Positions 1 to 7,149 of a stretch of 10,184 nt of DNA are shown one piece after another. The position numbers were made by a program, and so were the translations under genes. Under the pieces are notes generated by a model. That model did not search any database, had not been told where the DNA came from, and saw only the letters and a program-made list of their open reading frames with translations. The DNA lies in contig JBFGCT010000148.1 of NCBI GenBank assembly GCA_041581055.1, forward strand, positions 1 through 10,184, written 5' to 3'. The DNA comes from JBFGCT01 sp041581055. GTDB lineage: Bacteria > Actinomycetota > Acidimicrobiia > Acidimicrobiales > Ilumatobacteraceae. How positions within the stretch are numbered: position 1 is the stretch's first letter; each line of letters starts with the position of its first letter.

Positions 1-672
1 CCGGAGATGACCATCGTCGGGTCATCGCCCGAACCGATGGTGCAGCTGCTCGGCCGGAAGGTGGTCTCCCGGCCGATCGCCGGGACCCGCCGGCGGGGGA
101 GGAACGACGAGCACGACCGGCGGATGGCCGCCGAGCTGGCGGAGCACCCCAAGGAGCGAGCCGAGCACGTGATGCTGGTCGACCTCGCCCGCAACGACGT
201 CGGGCGGGTGGCCCGCTTCGGGTCGGTGCACGTCGACGAGCTGATGACGCTCGAGCGCTACAGCCACGTGATGCACCTCACGTCGCAGGTGTCCGGCGAC
301 CTGCGCGAGGGGCTCGGCGCGATCGACGTGCTCCGGGCGACGATGCCCGCCGGCACGGTCAGCGGGGCGCCGAAGGTGCGGGCGATGGAGATCATCGACG
401 AGCTCGAGCCGGTCAAGCGCGGCCCGTACGCGGGTGTGGTCGGCTACATCGACTGGTCGGGCAACCTCGACACGGCGATCGCCATCCGCACGATGTTCGT
501 CACCGGTGACGGCCACCGGGCGAGCCTCCAGGCCGGGGCCGGGATCGTCGCCGACTCGGTCCCCGACGACGAGGATCTCGAGTGCCGCAACAAGGCCGCC
601 GCGCTGCTCGCCGCGATCCCCGCCGCCCGCCGGATGACCGCGGCCCGCCGCGCCCACAACACCCCGGCCTGA
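1..672 (+). CDS. trpE: Anthranilate synthase component I, C-terminal part (5' end outside window)
   Basis: This is the chorismate-using subunit that, with the glutamine amidotransferase TrpG, makes anthranilate in the first committed step of tryptophan synthesis in the cytosol. The reading frame is open from base 1, so the ATG at 7 is internal; 223 residues of the chorismate-binding domain are visible. Family motifs seen in order are RPIAGTRRRG, KERAEHVMLVDLARNDVGRV, RYSHVMHL (His89 of the visible part), PAGTVSGAPKVRAMEIIDEL (from residue 116), GNLDTAIAIRT and QAGAGIVADS. The PAGT-x-SGAPK form is typical of TrpE; PabB relatives usually have P-G-G-S-(I/V)-T-GAPK, so aminodeoxychorismate synthase is less likely. 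The N-terminal region carrying the tryptophan feedback site lies upstream. The gene ends 8 bases before the stop of the convergent membrane gene. No obvious terminator fits between them. Confidence 0.93.
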   Translation, partial: PEMTIVGSSPEPMVQLLGRKVVSRPIAGTRRRGRNDEHDRRMAAELAEHPKERAEHVMLVDLARNDVGRVARFGSVHVDELMTLERYSHVMHLTSQVSGDLREGLGAIDVLRATMPAGTVSGAPKVRAMEIIDELEPVKRGPYAGVVGYIDWSGNLDTAIAIRTMFVTGDGHRASLQAGAGIVADSVPDDEDLECRNKAAALLAAIPAARRMTAARRAHNTPA

Positions 673-680
673 GCCGGCGG

Positions 681-1253
681 TTACAGCGCGAGGGCGATCA
701 GGAAGAGGAGTCCGATCCCGGCGAACGCGAACGAGACGACCGTCGACAGCGCGACCAGCGCGGGGAACGTGGTGACGGCGTGCAGCGCCGACGCGACCGC
801 GCGGAACTGGTCGTGCCGGTCGCCGATCGTGTCGCGCAGCTCGAAGAACTGTCGGGAGAGTGCGACGACGCCCTCGTCCTTGGACTCCTCGCTCGTCTCG
901 ATCGTCTCGATCACGACCTTCTCGGTCCGCCGGTCGCCGGCGATCAGGGCGCGGACCTCGTCGACCAGCGCCCGCGTGCCCTTGCCGACCGACCGCAGCC
1001 TCCACATCGCGACGATCACCGACCCGACGCCGACGACGAGGAAGAAGCCGCCGAGGACGACCCAGACCGTGCGGACCCCGCCGGAGAGCGCGGCGAGCCC
1101 GAGCAGGAACCCGCCGCCGCAACAGAACGTGGCGATGATCAGCACGCCGCCGCCGAGCGCGAGCCCCCGGCGGACGAGGCTGAGCACGGTGTCGACCGCG
1201 CGCTCGGCCAGCCGGTCGAGATCGTCGAGGCCGAAGCCGGGTTGATCGCTCAT
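681..1253 (-). CDS. Small membrane protein of unknown function, three predicted helices
   Basis: I do not recognise this 190-residue protein. The N-terminus (MSDQPGFGLDDLDRLAERAV) is acidic and probably amphipathic. It is followed by two closely spaced hydrophobic segments at about residues 31-55 (with a Cys-Cys-Gly-Gly-Gly stretch near 44-48) and 62-84. A polar, charged stretch of about 75 residues (roughly 86-160) comes next, and a third hydrophobic segment at about 164-189 runs to the C-terminus. The polar part has heptad-like charged and hydrophobic spacing and could be a cytoplasmic coiled coil, which is an inference. The ATG at 1251-1253 is chosen because the reading beyond it enters the divergent ygfZ promoter and gene. 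The frame stays open much further upstream, but only as antisense to ygfZ. No Shine-Dalgarno is visible; a weak CACACT box sits 9 bases upstream. It is convergent with trpE and divergent from ygfZ, which gives no clue to function. Confidence 0.75.
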   Translation of the reverse strand: MSDQPGFGLDDLDRLAERAVDTVLSLVRRGLALGGGVLIIATFCCGGGFLLGLAALSGGVRTVWVVLGGFFLVVGVGSVIVAMWRLRSVGKGTRALVDEVRALIAGDRRTEKVVIETIETSEESKDEGVVALSRQFFELRDTIGDRHDQFRAVASALHAVTTFPALVALSTVVSFAFAGIGLLFLIALAL

Positions 1254-1262
1254 GCGGTTCGC

Positions 1263-1268
1263 AGTGTG
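1263..1268 (-). promoter_or_regulatory. Possible -10 box (CACACT) for the membrane-protein gene
   Basis: On the minus strand CACACT lies 9 bases before the ATG at 1253. It has the A2 and T6 that matter most in a -10 element but lacks T1. I see no convincing -35 box. If it is real, the transcript would start at or within a few bases of the ATG, leaving no room for a Shine-Dalgarno. It lies back to back with the ygfZ box in a 33-base divergent gap. Confidence 0.25.
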
Positions 1269-1274
1269 CCACGC

Positions 1275-1280
1275 CAGACT
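1275..1280 (+). promoter_or_regulatory. Putative -10 box (CAGACT), leaderless start of ygfZ
   Basis: CAGACT is followed by 6 bases and the GTG at 1287. The box has the A2 and T6 of a TAnnnT -10 element, and transcription from it would begin at about the start codon. No Shine-Dalgarno fits in the remaining bases and no clear -35 is visible. The same arrangement recurs before the protease, ppdK, terC and dnaG genes, which is the main reason for calling it. Confidence 0.4.
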
Positions 1281-1286
1281 GGTGAT

Positions 1287-1979
1287 GTGAACACCGCCGA
1301 CACGATCACCACAGCCTTCCTCGACGACGAACGGCGTGACCGCGTCACCGTCGCCGGTCCCGACGCGCAGCGTTACCTGCAGTCGCAGATCGCCCAGGAC
1401 GTCGACGATCTCGACGTCGGGGTCGCCCGTTGGACGCTCGTGCTCGATCCGTCGGGCAAGATCGACACGCTCGCCCGGATCGCGCGCGTCGCACCCGAGA
1501 CGTTCGTGCTCGACACCGAGGCGGGGTACGGCGAGGGGCTGGCGGCACGCCTCAACCGTTTCAAGATCCGCGTCGACGCGACGATCGAGCTCGACGCCGT
1601 CGAGGCCGCCGAGGCCGACGAGCCGCCGGCCGCGATCGAGGCGGCGCGGATCGCCGCCGGCTGGCCGCGGATGGGCGCCGAGATCGTGCGCGGCCAGACG
1701 ATCCCGGCAATGACCGGCCTGGTCTCGGTCGCGGCGAGCGTGACGAAGGGCTGTTATCCGGGCCAGGAGCTGGTCGAGCGGATGGACAGCCGCGGGGCCG
1801 AGGCGCCCCGCTCCCTGCGGGTCCTCGACGCGCCGGACGGAGTCGCGGCAGGTGACCCGATCCTCGACGCCGAGGGCAACGAGGTCGGCGTCTACACCAG
1901 CGTCGGCGCCGGCGGCAAGGCCCTCGGCTACGTGAAGCGCAGCGTCGAGCTCGGCGACCCCCCGGCCCACGCGACCTGA
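1287..1979 (+). CDS. ygfZ: YgfZ/GcvT-like folate-binding protein (tRNA-modifying/Fe-S maintenance)
   Basis: This 230-residue protein belongs to the YgfZ branch of the GcvT aminomethyltransferase fold. Family members bind tetrahydrofolate and support synthesis or repair of some Fe-S enzymes, including the tRNA methylthiolase MiaB in E. coli. The family signature K-G-C-[FYW]-[PT]-G-Q-E is present as KGCYPGQE at residues 154-161; Cys156 is the conserved functional cysteine. The N-terminal part has the usual F-L-x-x-Q-x-T-N-D-like substrate region in the form YLQSQIAQDV, followed by LDPSGKI. The C-terminal segment (about 180-225) ends in the small barrel domain ending GKALGYVKR. The protein is shorter than E. 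coli YgfZ (about 326 residues) but in the range of short actinobacterial homologues. I chose the GTG at 1287 because the homologous sequence begins there and the longer open frame reaches back across the divergent gene. It converges on the M50 protease gene across the repeat region. Confidence 0.87.
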   Translation: MNTADTITTAFLDDERRDRVTVAGPDAQRYLQSQIAQDVDDLDVGVARWTLVLDPSGKIDTLARIARVAPETFVLDTEAGYGEGLAARLNRFKIRVDATIELDAVEAAEADEPPAAIEAARIAAGWPRMGAEIVRGQTIPAMTGLVSVAASVTKGCYPGQELVERMDSRGAEAPRSLRVLDAPDGVAAGDPILDAEGNEVGVYTSVGAGGKALGYVKRSVELGDPPAHAT

Positions 1980-1991
1980 CACGACACGACC

Positions 1992-2070
1992 CCGACCCCA
2001 CCCCGTTCTGTTCGCGGATTGTTGCGCTGAGCGCAACGCCGCCCGAGAATTTCGGTGTGGGGTTCGGCCC
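1992..2070. repeat. Tandem intergenic element, copy 1 (palindrome with GC-rich imperfect terminal inverted repeats)
   Basis: This is the first of two near-identical 79-base copies (one mismatch, A2000 versus G2083) arranged head to tail with an 83-base period. The ends form an imperfect inverted repeat: CCGACCCCACCCC at 1992-2004 against GGTGTGGGGTTCGG at 2054-2067. A perfect palindrome lies inside at 2021-2037. The element sits between the convergent ends of ygfZ and the M50 protease. It resembles REP- or MITE-type intergenic repeats in design; the repeat is seen directly, while its family status is inferred. It encodes no credible protein. Confidence 0.93.
2021..2037. other. Perfect 8-bp inverted repeat with 1-base centre (copy 1)
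   Basis: GTTGCGCT-G-AGCGCAAC is a perfect 8+8 inverted repeat. Flanking GCGG and CCGC (separated from it by ATT and G) can extend the stem on both sides. With a one-base centre, an RNA hairpin would have to open an extra pair or two to form a loop. It could instead be a protein operator or a DNA cruciform. No T tract follows on either strand, so it is not a standard intrinsic terminator. Confidence 0.85.
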
Positions 2071-2074
2071 ACCA

Positions 2075-2153
2075 CCGACCCCGCCCCGTTCTGTTCGCGG
2101 ATTGTTGCGCTGAGCGCAACGCCGCCCGAGAATTTCGGTGTGGGGTTCGGCCC
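2075..2153. repeat. Tandem intergenic element, copy 2
   Basis: This is the second copy of the 79-base element, shifted 83 bases from the first and identical except for G at 2083 in place of A. The 4-base linker between copies is ACCA. It ends 12 bases before the stop codon of the minus-strand protease gene. So the stretch 1980-2165 without a gene is almost entirely repeat. Such close identity between copies suggests recent duplication or gene-conversion-like maintenance. Confidence 0.93.
2104..2120. other. Perfect 8-bp inverted repeat with 1-base centre (copy 2)
   Basis: The sequence is identical to the palindrome at 2021-2037, again flanked by GCGG and CCGC. Having two copies in one convergent gap means transcripts from either side would carry two identical hairpins. 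Confidence 0.85.
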
Positions 2154-2165
2154 TGGATCGGGGGA

Positions 2166-3284
2166 TCAGGCGGGGGCCGCGGCGAGGGAGCGGCGGATGG
2201 CGACGACGTCGGGGTGCGCGCGCAGGCCGATCAGCTCCGGCGAGCTGTCGATGACGGCGGCCAGGGCCTGCGGCGACGTGTTGGCGTCGGCGGCGGCGCG
2301 CAACCAGCCGATCGCCGTCGCTTGATCGCCGAGTGCGCCGGCCGCCCGCGCCACCGTCGCCGCGCCGAGCGTGTGCGGGTGCCGCTCGTAGCCCGCGGCG
2401 GCGTAGTGGGCCGCGTCCTCGTACCGTCCGAGCCTGATCAGCAGGTTGGCGAGCACGTACTCGTTCCACGGGTCGCCGCTCGGCAGCGGCTCCGGGAGCA
2501 CGCCGACCAGCGCGGCGATGTCGTCGTTGACGAGCTCGACGACCGGCGGCGGGCGATCGGGGCGCGGTTGGCTCAACGCGTTGACGAGGATGCGGCGCGC
2601 CTTGGCCCGCTTGCCGGCGCCGATCGCCTGGTGCGCGTCCATCCACGGCGAGGACGGCGCCTTGGTCGATCCGAGCATCTGGAACTGGGTGATCAGCAGG
2701 AACCCGACGAAGATCCCGAACCCGCGGAACCGGTCCGACGTGAAGCACAGCACGGCCCCGACCGCGGTCACCGCGATCGAGAAGTAGAGCATCGGCCGCC
2801 GCGAGCGACCGGGGACCAGCCGATCGAGACCGTTGAGCACGATGTTGCCGCCGTCGAGCGGGAGGATCGGGATCAGGTTCAGCAGGCCGATGATCGGACC
2901 GGCCCACCAGATCGCCAGCGTCGCCGCCGAGTCGTCGACCGACGTGCGGTCGAGCGGGTTGGCCCCCATCGCCAGCAGCAGTGCGACGCTGAGCGCGATC
3001 TGGATCGCCGGGCCGGAGAACGAGATCCACGCGTGCTCCAGCCGCGAGATCGGACGCGACGGCACATATGACGCGTAGCCGGCGAGGAAGTCGAGCGAGA
3101 TCTCCGCCCGCGCGCCCGCCCGGCGCGCAGCGGTCGCGTGGCCGAATTCGTGGATCATCGTCAGCGCGGCGAGCGATCCGGCGAGCCAGAGGCCGAACTC
3201 GTTGCCGTAGATCACGACGATCAACAGCATGAACATGATGAACCCCGGCCGGACGTGGACGGGGAAACCGAAGAGCCGGAACAT
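2166..3284 (-). CDS. M50-family (site-2 protease-like) membrane metalloprotease with C-terminal TPR-like region
   Basis: This is a 372-residue intramembrane zinc protease of the S2P/SpoIVFB type, expected to cut transmembrane substrates within the bilayer. The zinc motif HEFGH is at residues 45-49 (two His and the catalytic Glu46). The third-ligand region is NLIPILPLDGG at 136-146, with Asp144 as the likely metal ligand. Hydrophobic segments lie at about 14-27, 31-46, 88-107, 122-140, 165-182 and 188-204. The N-terminus FGFPVHVRPGF matches the family's usual opening strand. I see no PDZ or CBS domain; instead residues 273-335 look like TPR helices (NEYVLANLLIRLGRYEDAA and ATAIGWLRAAADAN). The ATG at 3282-3284 has no Shine-Dalgarno but has TAGCCT 8 bases upstream. 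It is divergent from ppdK across 86 bases and convergent with ygfZ. Its substrate cannot be read from context; an anti-sigma factor or transporter is possible but unsupported. Confidence 0.88.
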   Translation of the reverse strand: MFRLFGFPVHVRPGFIMFMLLIVVIYGNEFGLWLAGSLAALTMIHEFGHATAARRAGARAEISLDFLAGYASYVPSRPISRLEHAWISFSGPAIQIALSVALLLAMGANPLDRTSVDDSAATLAIWWAGPIIGLLNLIPILPLDGGNIVLNGLDRLVPGRSRRPMLYFSIAVTAVGAVLCFTSDRFRGFGIFVGFLLITQFQMLGSTKAPSSPWMDAHQAIGAGKRAKARRILVNALSQPRPDRPPPVVELVNDDIAALVGVLPEPLPSGDPWNEYVLANLLIRLGRYEDAAHYAAAGYERHPHTLGAATVARAAGALGDQATAIGWLRAAADANTSPQALAAVIDSSPELIGLRAHPDVVAIRRSLAAAPA

Positions 3285-3292
3285 CGTCGCCC

Positions 3293-3298
3293 AGGCTA
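3293..3298 (-). promoter_or_regulatory. Putative -10 box (TAGCCT), leaderless start of the M50 protease gene
   Basis: On the minus strand TAGCCT is followed by GGGCGACG (8 bases) and then the ATG ending at 3284. It matches TAnnnT and is the same hexamer found before dnaG. There is no purine-rich ribosome site in between. No clear -35 lies at 16-18 bases upstream. Confidence 0.45.
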
Positions 3299-3354
3299 CG
3301 GGGCACGACCGGCGGAGGGCGGGTCAGCGGGAACCCGATTCACACCGGCGCCCG

Positions 3355-3360
3355 TAGACT
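3355..3360 (+). promoter_or_regulatory. Putative -10 box (TAGACT) of ppdK
   Basis: TAGACT is followed by CTGCGCCCGT (10 bases) and the ATG at 3371. It fits the TAnnnT consensus. The expected start point, about 7 bases downstream, leaves a leader of only a few bases or none. No Shine-Dalgarno is visible. The -35 region at about 3332-3337 is AACCCG, which is not TTGACA-like. Confidence 0.5.
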
Positions 3361-3370
3361 CTGCGCCCGT

Positions 3371-6016
<2,646 letters not shown>

Positions 6017-6044
6017 TCCGCTCGCGGCGTCGCGCAGGTTCGTC

Positions 6045-6060
6045 GCCGCCCTGAGGCGGC
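6045..6060 (+). terminator. Hairpin downstream of ppdK, possible weak terminator
   Basis: GCCGCC-CTGA-GGCGGC forms a perfect 6-bp GC stem with a 4-base loop, 28 bases after the ppdK stop codon. It is followed by TTGCCC, so the U tract is minimal. It may end ppdK transcription or only protect the 3' end; the hairpin is seen and its function is inferred. Confidence 0.35.
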
Positions 6061-6080
6061 TTGCCCACCGTGCGCCCGGC

Positions 6081-6097
6081 GAGCGAACCAATCGCTC
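6081..6097. other. Second hairpin between ppdK and terC
   Basis: GAGCGA-ACCAA-TCGCTC is a perfect 6-bp inverted repeat with a 5-base loop, 21 bases after the first hairpin. It lies just upstream of the proposed terC -35 region. It could be a terminator component or an operator overlapping the promoter's upstream edge. No T tract follows. Confidence 0.35.
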
Positions 6098-6106
6098 CCG
6101 ACTGGA

Positions 6107-6133
6107 TTGAAAACCGATGCTGGGGGGCAGACT
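6107..6133 (+). promoter_or_regulatory. Putative terC promoter (TTGAAA ... CAGACT)
   Basis: TTGAAA at 6107-6112 is the best -35-like hexamer near any start in the window. CAGACT at 6128-6133 follows after 15 bases; reading the -10 as GACTGT (6130-6135) gives 17. The GTG at 6141 is 7 bases after CAGACT, so the transcript would be leaderless. The promoter contains the upstream in-frame ATG (6117), which argues against using that ATG. Confidence 0.45.
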
Positions 6134-6140
6134 GTCGTCC

Positions 6141-7139
6141 GTGATCACGTCGTTGCTGACCGAGGGGTCTGCCCGGGACAACTTCGTCGACCTCGACGTG
6201 GCCCTGTGGCAGTGGGGCGCGCTGCTCGGCATCATCGTCGCGCTGCTGCTCGTCGACCTCCTCGTGTTCCACCGCGAGGCGCACGAGGTGTCGACCAAGG
6301 AGGCGGCGATCGAATCGGCCGCCTGGATCGGCTGCGGCCTCGCGTTCACCGGCGTCGTCGCGTGGTGGTTCGGCGGCGCGGCGAGCGGTGAGTACATCAC
6401 CGGGTACCTCATCGAGAAGAGCCTGAGCGTCGACAACGTGTTCGTCTGGGCGCTGATCATGGCGTACTTCGTCGTCCCGCCGAGGTACCAGCACCGGGTG
6501 CTGTTCTGGGGCATCTTCGGGGCCCTCGTCCTCCGGGCGATCTTCATCTTCGCCGGCGTCGCGCTGATCGAGCGCTTCGAGTGGGTGCTGTACGTGTTCG
6601 GCGCGTTCCTGCTCTACACCGCGGGCAAGCTGATCTTCAGCGACAACGACCACATCGACCCGGGTGACTCGCGGTTCTTGAAGGTCGTCCGCCGTTTCGT
6701 GCCGTCGACCGACGAGTACGACGGCCAGAAGATGTTCACGATGCGCAACGGCGTCCGGTTGGCGACGCCGCTGTTCGCCGTGCTGATGTTGATCGAGGCG
6801 ACCGACGTGCTCTTCGCCGTCGACTCGGTGCCGGCCGTGCTGGCCGTCTCGCACGAGCAGTTCATCGTGTTCGCGTCGAACGCGTTCGCGATCCTCGGTC
6901 TGCGCGCCCTGTACTTCTTGCTCGCCGACATGCACGCCCGCTTCAGCTATCTCCAGGAGGGGCTGGCGATCATCCTCGCCTTCGTCGGGGTCAAGATGAT
7001 CATCGCCGAGTGGTACCACATCCCGACCGGGCTCTCGCTGCTGTTCATCGCCATCGTCCTCACCGCCTCGATCGGGTTCTCGCTCAAGGCCACCCGGCTC
7101 GTGGAGGTGTCCGAGGAGTCGACCTCGTCGGAGGTCTAG
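6141..7139 (+). CDS. TerC/Alx-family integral membrane protein (probable metal-ion export)
   Basis: Members of the TerC family are polytopic membrane proteins. Characterised relatives (Alx of E. coli, TerC/MeeF and MeeY of Bacillus) export manganese or supply it to secreted enzymes; others are linked to tellurite resistance. The 332-residue product has about seven to nine hydrophobic segments. Two family signature motifs with intramembrane acidic residues are present: EKSLSVDNVFVWAL at 92-105 (Asp98) and EATDVLFAVDSVPAVLAVS at 219-237 (Asp222, Asp228). The opening LWQWGALLGIIVALLLVDL is typical, as is the central polar loop (about 167-206). An in-frame ATG at 6117 would add eight residues (MLGGRLSS). 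I prefer the GTG at 6141 because it is positioned 7 bases after a -10-like box, and the ATG falls inside the promoter. No yybP-ykoY-type manganese riboswitch fits in the 124-base gap. The TAG stop forms part of the dnaG -10 candidate. Confidence 0.88.
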   Translation: MITSLLTEGSARDNFVDLDVALWQWGALLGIIVALLLVDLLVFHREAHEVSTKEAAIESAAWIGCGLAFTGVVAWWFGGAASGEYITGYLIEKSLSVDNVFVWALIMAYFVVPPRYQHRVLFWGIFGALVLRAIFIFAGVALIERFEWVLYVFGAFLLYTAGKLIFSDNDHIDPGDSRFLKVVRRFVPSTDEYDGQKMFTMRNGVRLATPLFAVLMLIEATDVLFAVDSVPAVLAVSHEQFIVFASNAFAILGLRALYFLLADMHARFSYLQEGLAIILAFVGVKMIIAEWYHIPTGLSLLFIAIVLTASIGFSLKATRLVEVSEESTSSEV

Positions 7140-7142
7140 CCT
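7137..7142 (+). promoter_or_regulatory. Putative -10 box (TAGCCT) of dnaG, overlapping the terC stop codon
   Basis: TAGCCT is followed by CGGCCTG (7 bases) and the dnaG ATG at 7150. Its first three bases are the terC stop codon TAG. GGAGG at 7130-7134 is 15 bases from the ATG, too far for a usual Shine-Dalgarno. I see no good -35. Because terC is only 10 bases upstream on the same strand, dnaG could also be read from terC transcripts. Confidence 0.38.
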
Positions 7143-7149
7143 CGGCCTG

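Noticed and set aside
22..1272. Minus-strand open frame opposite trpE running past 1253
   Set aside because: It is an Arg/Asp-rich composition artefact overlapping trpE and the real 681-1253 gene in another frame.
582..1286. Upstream extension of the ygfZ frame
   Set aside because: The extension runs antisense through the divergent membrane-protein gene and has no YgfZ-like sequence; homology begins at the GTG at 1287.
2021..2120. Classic intrinsic terminators for the convergent genes
   Set aside because: The stems are strong but no T tract follows on either strand, and a one-base centre is a poor RNA loop. A terminator role remains possible but unproven.
1992..2153. Two-unit CRISPR array
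   Set aside because: The unit is 79 bases with a 4-base linker, not a 24-37-base repeat with unique spacers, and no cas gene is near.
2055..3071. Plus-strand open frame opposite the M50 protease
   Set aside because: It is antisense to a gene with HEFGH and LDGG motifs, its product is low-complexity, and it begins inside the repeat.
6017..6140. Manganese (yybP-ykoY) riboswitch before terC
   Set aside because: The gap is short, the start appears leaderless, and I see only two simple hairpins without the conserved riboswitch core.
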